Source: Climacium dendroides (lineage: Eukaryota; Streptophyta; Bryopsida; Hypnales; Climaciaceae). Taken from it: a DNA stretch of 64,000 nt. Below are positions 48,930 through 60,898 of the stretch, in pieces (the first letter of the stretch is position 1; each line of letters opens with the position of its first letter). A program made the translations under genes and the position numbers. The notes beneath the pieces were generated by a model, which saw only the letters and a program-made list of their open reading frames with translations, did no database searches and was not told the origin of the DNA. The DNA lies in assembly GCA_950106755.1 (NCBI GenBank), contig OX467091.1, forward strand, positions 9,813,538 through 9,877,537, read 5' to 3'.

Positions 48930-50142
48930 CCGAACTGAGTTGCTGTTGCTGTGGTGTTGGTGTGTATTCTTCGGTAATGGAGTGGCCGTTGTAAATTGTG
49001 CGCCATAGCTTCTTCTGAGACTTTTCGAGGTATGTCTCACTCGCTGGAATACACGTTCCCTCCGCCATTGTTTTCGGTTTCTCTCGGAGCTGCATTTGGC
49101 ATCTTTTTTTCTCTGTTTCAATGGGAAGTTAGGCATCGACAGGGTTTGCAATTCGGTAGGGTTTGAACTTCCATTTCTTAGAATAATTTTGGTGTTTGAC
49201 TTGGTTCCCACGTTGCGGAAGCTTAGATAATCAAACTTTGGGAGTTTAGATGCAAAAGTGACGCTTGTTTGAGCTGGTTCGAGAATTAGGGTTTACTGTG
49301 CTTAGCTTAATTATTGGATTTGTATGCGAGGATTGAGACTAGTAGTTCGTCACATTGGGTTACCATTTACTTTCATGATTGTGTAAGCGAGTGGGACGTT
49401 CGTGAATTGGTGTTGAAGAGGTAGCTGATGTTTATTTCTTTGCGATGTAGTGTTTGGGTTATGATTATGATTGCGTTCCTAAAATGCTGGTGTAGCTGGA
49501 TTGTAGTTTTGAGATTTTTTGTGCGAAGTTTGGGATCTCTATGAACACATTTGATCTTAGTGCTGAATGAACATGCCATTACACTGGAACACCAGCTATG
49601 AAAGGCACTGGTAACCAGAGGACGGGCTCAAAATTTTTTTGGGGATTTTATGCTCAATTCTGAACGATATCTTGTTGCAAATCTACTGAAAATACGATTC
49701 TAATGAGCTACAATATGCCTCCTAACTTGAAGGACTGAGACCACAACGAATATGGCAGCAAGTGAATAAGATGACAATCAAAGCAGAGTGCCAACAAGCA
49801 GTTTTTAAAATTAAATTTGATTGTGTGTTTGTACAGGTCCAGTTTAAAGAATTGGTCGCAGATCTGATCCCTGCACTAGTCCTTTCAAGCCTAATCCTCA
49901 TCATCCGTTTTCTATGAGGTGAGAGCTTGAATCTGTTGACCCCCAATGGTTTTTGGCAGTTTTGAGTAAATCATATGAAGACTTAGTGTTTGTCGAATTT
50001 AGGCAAATTTGGACCAACACACTCAATGTTTTTCACCGGCTCTGGTAATATTAAATTTGGTCACATCTTAATTATATTTTTGACAATTGAAGTGGTCATT
50101 TTCAGACTATAAATCCTTGGTCCGTTAGGGTTTTAGGAAGCG
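48930..50142 (+). promoter_or_regulatory. Probable promoter and 5' leader of the SCI1-like gene
   Basis: Composition is closer to genic DNA than the repeats to the left. A good donor-like site, cgag/gtatgtctc, lies near 49030, and acceptor-like sites lie further down (for example gtacag near 49838), so an untranslated first exon and a leader intron are possible. This cannot be settled without transcript data. No credible coding frame is present. Confidence 0.35.
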
Positions 50143-53100
50143 ATGGCTGCGGATGACAAGGAGAGCGATGAACGTCGCCAATCTCGCAGCTTAGAGAGAG
50201 ACCGAGGCAAGCGCCGCCGGCGGCACCGTTCTGACAGCCCTTCCCCACCCAAACAGAGACGCAAGCGCTCTCGTTCTCCCGGCGCTGAAGAGAAGCACAG
50301 GCACAAAAATTCAGCTGAGAAACATGAAGACAGTAAAGGTCATGAGCTGAGTAACAGGAATACGGAAGGTATGTCGGAGGAAGACAATGGCAGGGAAGTG
50401 GCCAGGAAAAACGGTGTGGAAGATGATGAGAAGGCAGGTGCTAGAAAGAGCAGCGAAGAGAATCGAAAGGTAGAATTGCATTCAAGTGGCGACTCCAGCG
50501 AGGACGCATATTCAGATAGTGAGAGTGACAGAGGAAGGAAGAAAAAGTCAAGAAGCAAAAATCACAAGAGTCGGAAGTCCAAGAGTAAGCACCATCGGCA
50601 TGTACGTTCAGAGTCAGAGCACAATGAATCGCAGACCGAAGGCACATCCGGAGAGAGCTCCGAAGATAGTGAAGATGAGTACAGGAGAGCCAAGAGACGA
50701 AAACGGCTCAAGCAAAAGGAGAAAGATGAGCGTGAGAGAAAGGAGGAACGGAGACGGAAGAAGGAGAAGGTAGACCGTGTGAGATGTGTCTGCATTGCCT
50801 TGATATGTCTTTCTTTTGCTCTACCTTTATATTCTTTCCACTCTTATCTCCTTCCATTTTTTTTCTGCTACGATTTTTGCAGGCAATGTGTTGTACTTAC
50901 AACAATTATCTCATGTGATTGTGTGCTGAAGAAACGGAAGATGAAGGAGAAGGAACGAGAACAAGAGAAGAGAAAGAAAAAGAAAGACAAGGTGGAAAAG
51001 CGAGCCAAGGGTCCAATAACCGAATCCTGGGGCAAATATGGGATTATTAAAGAACTCGACATGTGGTTGGTGTTTTCCTTTCAAATGCTTATTTGCAGTC
51101 CTTACTTTTCAGTGGAGGGTAGAATTGACTAAAGGACTTCGTAAATCTTTATTCTTCCCTAATGTTCGTTGGTATGATCTATTAATTATTTCGTGGGTCC
51201 TGGCTTGTTTCGGCATGGGTAAATCCAACGTTAGTATCTTATAGGAGAATCTGCCTCCTGATTACCATTCTTCTTGTTATACTATAAATGGACACATTAG
51301 GGAATTTCTGATGCATTTTATTTCGTGTTTTGCAGGACAAGGAGGCCGGAATTTAGTGCTTGGTTGGCAGAGGTGAAGAAGGTATTGCCCTAGCTTTTAA
51401 AATAATTACCTTACTTTAGTAGCCGAAAATCATGTGTGTTCTCGACATTCATTGAGCGCCTGCAGATGTTCTATATCTATGTGGATGTTTAATGTGGATA
51501 TATTATTTCTCCGACTAATAATATTTGATAAGTCTTGTGTTACTGGTTGTGCTTTGTGGCAGGTGAACCTGGAGACTTTGACAAATCGAGAGGAAAAGGA
51601 CATGTTTAAACAGTACGTTTTTGGATGAATATACATAACCTCTCAACCTCTGTTCTCTGAAAGTGAAAATAGTGCAGAGATTTTCTTAAAATTCTAGGTT
51701 TGAAACTGAAATCTTGACGAGCGGTTTGAGGGTTAATTGTGTGAGTTCATATAACTGACCTCTCTTCCCATTCGACTCATATACATGGAGAAAGTTCTAC
51801 GCAAGTGCTGGGTCTTTTTTTGCTAGTTTCATGCACTTTCTGAAGTCTTACTGTACTTTGAGTATTATGCTTTTGGTTTAACATCAACAACTCTTTTGAT
51901 AGATACATGGAAGACTACAACACGGCGACTTTTCCTTCCAAAAAGTATTAGCCTGCACCCAAGCGTTCGTTCTCTCTTATCTTTTGGATAAAGTTGACAT
52001 TTTTGTATGGGTGATATTTTCTTTCTAAGTTTGAATGCCTTGAAACATGTGATGATCTTTAGCACTTGTTCCGGTTGGGATTAATTCGGCATTGAAAACT
52101 GTTATAACAATATGTAATCGTGCGGTCCTTATGAATATGCACTGATCTTTTGTGGTACAGGTATTACAATATTGATATATATCATCGTAGAAAGGTGACC
52201 AAACAGAGAATGAAGGGCATGAAGGATATGCTGAACAAGCAATCTGAGCGTACTGAGTTCAACGATGAGGAGCAGAGGCGGTATGCTTTGAAAATTTCTT
52301 TTATATTTTGGCTCTTTTGGGCTGAAAGACTTATGAAGGGTGTGCTAGGTTAATTATGAAGGGTGTGCTCACCGCGTTATCATCCTTTATGCATTTGACT
52401 AAGGTCATGACTTCATGACTGTGTGCAGGCAAGAACTTATAGCTGAACGAGCAAAGATGAAGGAGACTGAGTTGGACAAAATCAAACGCACAATGATGGA
52501 GACTGGCATGGTACTGTTACTCGTTTGATTTATTACTATATATTTCCACTCAGTTAGATGGTGACCAACCACAAATAGGAGGTGCATTTTGTTTTGCAAG
52601 TTTTTATTTGTTATATCGGTCTACAACCCATGCCTTTCCATCGACTATTTTCTTCACTAATATTGCCTTGATCCAAATGTTGAGTGTTACTTTTTGGTGA
52701 TAACCTATGGCTGGTAAATCTATGTTTCCGGTTACTGAGGTGAAAAGCATGTGTGATCTACCTGTGGATCAGGGGAAAGCCATGAGGGAACAAGCTGTGT
52801 TGCGGGAGGAAATGCAGTATCACTATCGGTTGGGGAATACTGAGGTACCTCGCTTTCTTTTGGCCTACTTGGAATTGAGTCGATACTTGAAGCAAAAATG
52901 TTTCTAATTATTGCAAGAAAAATGTGCTTCACTTAAGTGCCAAAATGGCCAGAAGTGGCTTCGTCATATCTATAGGAGTTGAATCGAATCGTTTAGGAAG
53001 CTTCGAAGAAGATAACAAGGTGTGCTTTGGAAGTTCAACCATTAGCTTTCGATGTGGATTAGTTGGCCACTTACGCGTAACCTATTATGCAATATATCAG

Positions 53101-53203
53101 ATTGTTCCTTTACACGTATGTCTTCAACCCTTTCTGCTTGTTACAGGCTGCGGAGAAGATACAGAGACGTCTTGAGCCAGATGTACCCGGTGCACTCTTC
53201 TGA
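50143..53203 (+). CDS. SCI1-like (style cell-cycle inhibitor 1-type) basic nuclear protein
   Basis: Nine inferred exons: 50143-50769, 50932-51065, 51336-51381, 51563-51612, 51903-51944, 52161-52280, 52429-52510, 52773-52844 and 53147-53203. All have GT-AG borders and join in frame to 409 residues. The first ~250 residues are low-complexity, rich in R, K, S and E, with several RS-like and nuclear-localisation-like runs. The conserved C-terminal domain includes ESWGKYGIIKELDMW, RPEFSAWLAEVKKVNLETL, MEDYNTATFPSKKYYN and REQAVLREEMQYHYRLGN. That domain matches what I recall of plant SCI1 proteins, described as nuclear or nucleolar cell-cycle regulators in Nicotiana style tissue. The long N-terminal extension is larger than the ~154 residues I recall for tobacco SCI1. 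Exact function here is inferred. The ATG (aagcgATGGctg) follows stop codons in the leader. Confidence 0.8.
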
Positions 53204-54460
53204 ATCTTTACTACAAGAGCTGGAGCCTGGATTTGTTCAGGACATTTTGCATGTTCCCGAAATTGTTTTCTGTTCAAGATCGCAAGTTTTCGTGGGGCAC
53301 AAGAGTCATCTTTCAACAGTATGTGAGATGCTTAGGCTATGAAGTTTCAGCAGACAAAGGTGTTCCCTTACATAATCAGGGTACACATTAATAGGTTTGA
53401 ATCGCCCATTGTTGCTGCGTTTAGCTATTTGTCCGATTGTGATGTGATGTACTTGAGGTGGCTTGCGAACACTTCTGACTTTGATCAAGGTTGCAACTCT
53501 GGAATCTGTAATTAAGCATGGCCTTATGCAAAAACTATATATGGCTGTATCTCCATTGTGGTATTTTCTGCTTGTTATTACTCTTGCCATCATAGTCGTT
53601 TTCCTTCCTTGCTCTTGTTTCAGTTGTCACACTCCAATATTTTGGAGTTTTCCTGTTTAGTGCATCAAGTAATGAAAAACCTAGTATGGCGTTGGAGAGC
53701 ACTTGAATTTGCAGCACAACCGGTCCCATTCTATCACTATTGCCGTCTGTTTCTTCTTAATGTAGGTTCCAAAAGATCTAGAAGGTGTGGAGCTACTTGC
53801 CTCGAGTCAATCTAGATGCAGGGCCTTTTGTTCTTTATCGTAGTCCTCCTTTTCCCCTTTAAAATAAAGAGCTCCACTCTTACGTATTGACTAGTCGGAG
53901 TCGCTGTTGCTTGAAAGTAAGCTTGTTTGAAGGACTGGTATTAATGTATTTGATAATATTCCTGTCCCCGAGAGTACTGAAGTACGAATGTCAGTTCTAA
54001 CATCAATATCATTTTCCATGTCATGGTCTCGTAGGAAGCAGCTTACAAGCTGCATCGTGACTTGCAGATAAGGCTTTCTTTCACTCATGGGAAGTTTCTA
54101 CTGTTTTGAGGTAAAATTTACATATATATTGGGATACCCGCCGTACCTTCAGGGTTGCTTCGCCCAAAAATAATTCAAAAAATTGATGGCATATTGTTTT
54201 GGAAATTATGCCAATCGTTTGGTGAAAAAAGATGAATAAACATGAAAAGAATGGTGAAATATTTAAGAATTACAGCACATGAGAAAAAAATCAAATAAAT
54301 GAAGACTTCAAGGTGAGAATGAAAAATCTATGTGCAAGTCCTAATCCATTATTTGACCATCTATCATCAAGAATTTTTGATGATCAAGCAAAGAAATTAC
54401 TTCATTAACATTACACAGGAGAATAAGGTGGAGAGGTCATTTTTATAATGAAATTCATTT

Positions 54461-54590
54461 TTCATCATGAATCCTCAAAGGATATGGGATAATTTGTTCA
54501 TCATGAATCCTCAAAGGGTATGGGATAATTTGAAGGTATGAGGATAATTTGTTCATCATGAATCCTCAAAGGATATGGGATAATTTGAAG
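54461..54590. repeat. Short tandem repeat, 'ttcatcatgaatcctcaaag' unit, 3 copies
   Basis: The 36-bp unit starts at 54461 and 54497, and a third copy starts at 54552 after an 18-bp insertion. Confidence 0.85.
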
Positions 54591-55572
54591 ATGAGAGCTT
54601 AATTGCTCATTGTCAAAACTTTATCCATAATTATTTATTCATCCAAAAAGTAGAATTTCAAAAAAATCTTTTTCTAGGTGGTGAATCTTAAATTTTCAAC
54701 TTAATTAATTGGACAATGATGAAGTTGCCCTAAAGGTATGGTACAAGTTGTGAGGTAAGAAAACACCCATATATTTTGACACATGTTCCGTCATAAAATT
54801 TACATAAAATTTTGCAAAATATGCATGTATTATCTCATCTAAATAAGAGATTAACCCTGAAAGCTAGACCACAACATTCAAATTCCGAACATGGTATGAA
54901 TGTTATAATGTCTCTACTATAGCTAATCTTTGTTTTTTCATCTATCTAAATATTTGTAAATTCTTGTATTGGTTCTCTTACACTTATATTGTATGGATTT
55001 TTTGAACATTTTATTCCAAGTATTCTATACTTCAAAGTTGGTTTATTTAGTCATTGTCCAATATATATGTAGACAATTAAGAGAACTTGGAATCTTCTTT
55101 TGACATTCAACAAGATTCAACAAAAACTTGAATAATTTGATAATAGAAACTATGGTCAAATGGTTATGGTAGATTGATTCATTGTAGATCCTTTAGTCAT
55201 TACACATGTTATATGTTTCTTTACATACAATTTATTTTTTTGCAATAGAACAACAAACATTATAGGTGGTCAAACCAAAAACATATAGCTTTCCATTAAT
55301 TGTTGTTCCTAGGGGATTATTCTCATCCATTTGAATATTGTTATATCTATGAATTCCTTACATGTTTGTAAAAATAATCCAGAAGCCTAGCTAAGTCCAA
55401 AAGCATTCCTCAAGATTGTACAATTTAAAGAATGAGCATTATGCCATGTGTTAGAAAATTTATAGAGTTGTTAATCAAATTCATAAAATCTTGCCTTGTC
55501 TCAATCCTAATTTTATACTAAGTTGTAACAATACAGGTTTTTATATAGCCTTCACCACAATAACATTGAATT

Positions 55573-55797
55573 GGATCAAGAACCAAGTCCAAGGCTAAAA
55601 CATATCTAGTTGTATTTGAACTATGGTGCAAAAATTATGAAATTTTTGGATCAAGAACCAAGTCCAAGGCTAAAACATATCTAGTTGTATTTGAACTATG
55701 GTGCAAAAATTATGAAATTTTTGGATCAAGAACCAAGTCCAAGGCTAAAACATATCTAGTTGTATTTGAACTATGGTGCAAAAATTATGAAATTTTT
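55573..55797. repeat. Tandem repeat, 3 identical 75-bp copies
   Basis: 'ggatcaagaaccaagtccaa' begins copies at 55573, 55648 and 55723. By eye the three units are identical up to the end of the third, so the expansion is recent. Confidence 0.92.
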
Positions 55798-56571
55798 ATT
55801 AGAGGACAAGTGTAAAATTCTACTTCCTATTGTGTGGTGGTTAGTTTTGCATTTCATGATTATTTAAAACTTCTTCAAAATTATTGATTCCAAATATGAT
55901 TTCAAATTTTTCAAATTTTATCATCTAAAAGTAAGTAACAAATTCCTACATTTTCTTATAAAGGAGAGTTTTCATAAGATCTAGCCTTGGCCCAAAACTA
56001 GGATTTGCAAGTGGGGTAATGTATACTTTCCTAGGGAATGTAGAAGAAGAGGCAACATCTAGTTACAAATGAGTTCATTTGTTTTTACAAGTAGGTGAAT
56101 TCTAATGAGAACATTAGGCAAATCACTAATCTATACTTCAAAAAGATTACTAATTTAAGTAAAAATGCAAGAAATAAACTAAACTTATCAATAGATAATC
56201 ATACAATTATAGGAAACTTGAAGTTCAGGTGATTTTGGTTCAAATTTCTCTCCGTGAACATTGTCATTGTGATTTGTTTTTGTTATAGGGTCGTTAGAGT
56301 ACCCTACCCCCTGAGAAACACATGCAAGTCAAAAAACCCATCCATTTTGTACATTCATCTATCATTTTCATCATTGCATTGACTGTAATTAATAAGCTTC
56401 ATCCAAAATTTAGTAAATTATATATTTCTTTGAGATGTTTTTGTCGATTCCATCCACTTTTTTCTTATTTTTTCTAGTTTTTTCTAATGCAAAGGTAAGA
56501 AACTGGCGAGAATTTGGAACACAGCCAGCTGCCTCCTCTCTCAATTCTGCCATGCATTGATCTTTATGAAC

Positions 56572-56870
56572 ACCTACCGTCTGTGAAATAGTAAGGGTGA
56601 AGAAATAGTCTTTGTAGTTGGTAAGTTACCACGTAGTTGGTGACACACACTTCCTTACTAACAGTGAAAAGCGGATCTGCCAACCCCGGCACCTACTCCC
56701 TGACGTGGCACGACCTCCCAACCTCTCCTGACCCGAAACCCAAGTACTGACCCCAAGACCTACCCGCGTAGTAAGTAGTAAAGGGAACCACAGTACCTAC
56801 CACCCTGCACAAGTACCTACCACCCTGCAGAAGTACCTGCCAACCTCTACGCGCAGCCCGAGTACCTACC
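56572..56870 (+). promoter_or_regulatory. Cluster of ACCTACC (AC-element-like) motifs upstream of the DUF1218 gene
   Basis: ACCTACC occurs at 56572-56578, 56758-56764, 56795-56801, 56815-56821 and 56864-56870, with close variants between (acctgcc, acctact, gccaacc). ACCTACC is the AC-I element bound by R2R3-MYB regulators of phenylpropanoid and secondary-wall genes. Three copies share the longer phrase 'agtacctacca'. Whether they act on the gene 1.5 kb downstream is inference. Confidence 0.5.
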
Positions 56871-56879
56871 AGCGTTCCA

Positions 56880-58335
56880 GGACAGTTTCTTTTGGCGCGC
56901 GGTCCGTCGTCCTCCTCCCCACCGTACTACGTCTCCCCCGTACGGACTCACGGCGTTGAATTCCACTTCGCACTGACTGACCCACCATTTTTAATCACCG
57001 ATTTCCTCGTCAAGCTCCCTGCTCCCCCCCCACCAAAATTCCTGCGAAACCACGAGGCTTTCCCGTCCCAAATGGTGCCAAATGGTGCATGGACTCCCAG
57101 AACAGCTGAAAACGTACAAATGCGGAGAGCAACGCCTTCCTCAGATCTTTCCCAATTCCGTCTCCAGATCGGTAAAATCGTTCGCAAACAAACGAGCGCA
57201 AGCGGAGGTGAAGTTTGCGTGGTGGGTTTTCCATTCTAGCAGCAGAGATTTGGGATGCGCACTTTGGGATTCGTACTGTGGGAGGCGCAGTTGAGAGAGG
57301 GTCTTTAGAAAGCTGAGGTGAGTGGAAATTTTCTTGCACTTGTTGGGTTGTGTGATTGTTCTTGTTTGTGGAGGAGTGATGTGCTGTTTGATTCTGAGGA
57401 GAGGTTTTCGTTGTTGAGGATTTCGGAGGATTTTGAAGAGGTTTTGGAGGTTTGGATTGCGTGGTAGAGCTTCTTTCTTTAGGGCTTTGGAGGTGGGAGT
57501 GTGAGGAGGAGTGTGGGAGGAGCAATCTCCGAGTTTCTAGCGGTTCTGGAATTTAGTGTGGATTTGGTTGAGAGGAGTGGTGTTTTGTTTTTGTTGTTTT
57601 TTATTGGGGAGTTTTTTAGGGTGGTGGTGAATTGGAAGGTAGTCGGGAAGGGGGAACATTTGTGGTGGTTGCCGTTCCCATGGGTTTGGGATGTGTTGAG
57701 GGAAGCGGTTTAGTTCCGTTTCTCTTACGGAAATCGGGTGGAGAGTCGATTCTTGTTTTGATGATTTTGACGCCATACTCTGTTTTTGAGGTCATGAATT
57801 TTTGTACATTTGAAGCGAGATAGGGTGCTTAGAATGTTCGTGTCGCTCTCAATCGATTGACTGTTGGGCTTATGGTGTACAGAAATCACCTGCGACATGA
57901 TTGATATTGAGAGATTTCTCTGTTACTAGCCTATGGTTTTGGAAGGATATCGGATACGGTGGTGTACTTTTGGGGTAGTTTTTCTGAGACCAAGAAATGG
58001 GTGCGCAACGTGAGATCATCGCCAACGTCAGCTGAAACATTTTCTTGTCAACGACTTGACCTTTTGCGAATGTATGTGAAGTACCAGGTGCCTGAACGGG
58101 AAGATTATGGGTTGCTTGTTTTCACGGTTTCATATGAGAGCTTTACTTCAGCAAGAGCCTCACAACACATCGAGAGAGTGAAGGTTTGAACTCACTCATC
58201 TTCCGAAAGGGGTCGATAAGCTCCGAAACCAGACTTGAAGAATTATATGCGCGTTTCAGATATTATTACACAACAAGATGTTCAAGTTTCTTTAGCAAAT
58301 AGAGTCGACATAGCCAGTGAGAGGGTGGCACGATC
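56880..58335 (+). other. Probable 5' leader region of the DUF1218 gene
   Basis: GC-rich at first (56650-57300), then G/T-rich (57300-57750), which fits an untranslated exon followed by a leader intron. Several open frames occur on both strands (for example 56892-57239), but none shows a domain or continues by splicing into the downstream gene. Transcript data would be needed to place the first exon. Confidence 0.35.
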
Positions 58336-59705
58336 ATGAAGATATGTGCGGTGTTTATGCTGGTGCTCTACCTTTGCCTGGGAGCGTTAGCAGCTTATTT
58401 CGGATTTTCTGCAAGACACTCAAGTAAAACCAGAGTGAGTGATCACTTTGAACTTCCTATTATTGTCTTCACAACAGTACTTGTTTATGTTTTTGCTGCT
58501 GGAATCATAGTCTGTTGGAGTTTCCTGTGGAGTTTACGTTGTAACAGGAGCTGTACTGCTACTGCCACTAGGGGGGAGGGGGGCATAGACTGGCGTCCAT
58601 CTTGGTTTCAAAACATTGAAGTTTCTGAGTGGAATTGTGCAGGAATATCATCCCTTGCTTGTCAAAGATATTTGTATCTACCCGGACAGTCCCGCACAAA
58701 CGACTGGGCTTCTGGCTGGACTCATCTTACTTGTGGCCCAAATGCTTGTGATAGCGACATGTGGCTGCTCATGTCGCTGGAGCTCCAGGAAGCAATTGAA
58801 AGGCGTGAACGCCAGTGTGGTTGGGCTTGGCTGTATTCTTGGCTGGTCAGTTTCCCCACCTTGGTTATCACGTCATAATTTTCGAAAATGCTTTTTCCGT
58901 CACTGTATCTATTTAAAACCAAATATGTAGGAAATTGGTAGATCTGTGTAGGGATCACTTTGGGTAGAAGAGACAAACTCTCTTGAGATCAAATTATGCA
59001 ATCACTAAATGTATGATGATTTCTTATGCAATCATACAAACTATGAGGTTGTAGGCCCACTGTTAAATAGACAGTAGACAACTCGTTTTCCATTCAAAGA
59101 TGAGCCGCCATACACATGCTTACACCCTGTTTGCTTATTTGAGTTGCCAACTAAGTGTATTGGAAGAGGTGAGTTTTTGTTGGTAACAGGGTTCAGTCAA
59201 TGAGACTGGATGTGATCCCTAACGGTTTTAGTATCCTCTGCCGTATAAGCTTGTATTTGCATATCGAAATGGTGACGTACTTGCCTGATGGCATGTGAAA
59301 GAAGCTTATAATCTGTTCAAAGTTTGGTCAAGTTTGAACAAGTACACTTGCATGTTGTACTCTCCCTGATGGTAGTCTTTGCTTCCAATGCTGGTTGCGT
59401 GCAGTTTGGCCACTGGTTTGTCGGCAGCTTTTTTCGCATCTGGCGCTGCAATGGGTAGACCAACGGAACGGTACAGGGCTCGCCACAAGACCAACACTTC
59501 GGAGGATTGCGCGGAGCCGAAGTTCACCGTCGCCATTGCATTGCTGTTTGTTGCTCTATTTTTTGGATTCATATTCTACCTCGGAATCATTCGAGAAACT
59601 CGAAGAAGTGTTTTGACCACACCATTGCCGCAGGTGATGCCGCCCACCGCTGCCGTGCTTGAGAATCCCTCGGGTCAGCAGGACTCGTCGCCTCGTCCTG
59701 TATAG
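58336..59705 (+). CDS. DUF1218 (Fb34-like) four-transmembrane protein
   Basis: Three inferred exons, 58336-58434, 58643-58845 and 59405-59705, join in frame to 200 residues. Exon 1 starts ATG (cgatcATGAAG) and encodes a hydrophobic start ending SARHSSKTR. Exon 2 carries ICIYPDSPAQTTGLLAGLIL, the family's Cys-x-Tyr-Pro-x-Ser-Pro-Ala signature before the second membrane helix, and a Cys-rich loop. Exon 3 gives helices three (ATGLSAAFFASGAAMG) and four (about VAIALLFVALFFGFIFYLGI) and a short proline-rich tail. Plant DUF1218 proteins include MWL1/2 (wall lignin) and DEAL/VCC (leaf vein and symmetry) proteins in endomembranes; the role here is unknown. The exon 2 acceptor could instead be at 58621, adding seven residues. 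The exon 2/3 border was chosen because GTCAGT/TGCAG keeps the frame. Confidence 0.75.
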
Positions 59706-60765
59706 TATCTGTAGGCTCAGCATTCTTACAATTTTACGAACTTTTAATGTTTTTTTTTTGTATGAGGTCATCTCTCTGTCTGTCCTCTGAGCTTTCGGGT
59801 TTCAGAAGCCTCATCCTGTATAAAGCCCTTCTCCAGTTTTGCTCTTATTACAGACTTATGACAGTGGTGATGGTGTTACGAACTGTCGAATTGATTGGCT
59901 AAAAGTGGCCACAGAGTTTAACCGACTTGTCAGATCAGTGATCATGAATCTGACTGAACTCAGTACTGTAGTGAAAACCTTCTCAGGCATGCGAGTTGTA
60001 AAATTACAATAAGAATCTGTTTTGAAGATGGATCTTGTTTTAGTAGAGGTAGGAGTTCCATTTTTTTTTTCAGCAAGTGAATTTGGTGAACACCCTGGTC
60101 ATGTACTTGGAAGAGATGTTATGATCATGGTGAGCTGTTACTCCACTTGTTGTCAGCTGTGGACTTGGTTGTGTTGTCAGCTGTCCTGCTTTCTTCCTGT
60201 TTGAGCTGATGTTTATTGCTGAACAACCACCCTACTCAATCTATATCTGAGCTCTGAAAGATTGTTTTGATGCAGCAACAAGAGCACATCAATTGGCTTT
60301 TGCAATTTATACAATTTTAGTTCAAATTCTCTTGTTGGCAACTGACAAAACTCGTGACTGCAACTGGAAGACATCACATTTGAATATCTATGCGAGGAAA
60401 CATGGATTGGTCTGCATGCTGGTTGCTCCATTTGAAGTGAACTTTAGGCCATTGGTATAGAAACCCATACTAAGGTCATAAGCCCATCACTGTCTCAAAA
60501 ATGAAGTTGAAAATTATCATAACTTTATGGCACAAATATTTTGCTTGACTTGTGGCAAGCACCAGCCCAGATGTTGTGGAAAGTGCCCAGCCCAGGGCTG
60601 GATCACCTTTGCATAACATTGTTTCTCAATGATGCAGGGGTTCCTTTCCCATCCTTGAAAATGGGAACCCTACAGTGAACAAAATTGTGTTATGGGGCTC
60701 CTTAGCCAACCACAATTCTTGAATTAATTGATAAGTCTCTCCCATGCATTTGGCAAAGCATAAGT
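59706..60765. other. 3' flank of the DUF1218 gene
   Basis: Presumed 3' untranslated and downstream DNA to about 60450, then intergenic. No gene is seen. Confidence 0.5.
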
Positions 60766-60767
60766 TA

Positions 60768-60896
60768 GTCTACTCTTAAAGCAACCATGCTCTAAATGTG
60801 TCCCCTATTTAGGACTAACTAACATGTTCCTTGAGAAATATCTATTACAGTCATTGATGAGTTAAATAGGCTTAAATGGTTGCTTTAAGAGCAGAC
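60768..60896. mobile_element. MITE, 129 bp, TA-flanked
   Basis: The left end GTCTACTCTTAAAGCAACCA and the right end on the other strand GTCTGCTCTTAAAGCAACCA differ at one base. Both ends are bordered by TA (60766-60767 and 60897-60898). It has no coding capacity. Confidence 0.75.
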
Positions 60897-60898
60897 TA

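Larger units (their letters stand above)
53204..56560. other. 3' flank of the SCI1-like gene, then AT-rich intergenic DNA
   Basis: 53204 to about 54100 is probably 3' untranslated and downstream DNA. From about 54120 the DNA is AT-rich with no gene. 54170-54720 and 61850-62400 share diverged segments (for example 'tcatgaatcct' and 'gaagatgagagctt' contexts), as does 19860-20230. Confidence 0.5.

Noticed and set aside
56892..57239. Plus-strand 115-codon open frame upstream of the DUF1218 gene
   Set aside because: The ORF begins at a non-ATG or weak start in GC-rich leader DNA, has no domain, and overlaps equally long frames on the other strand.
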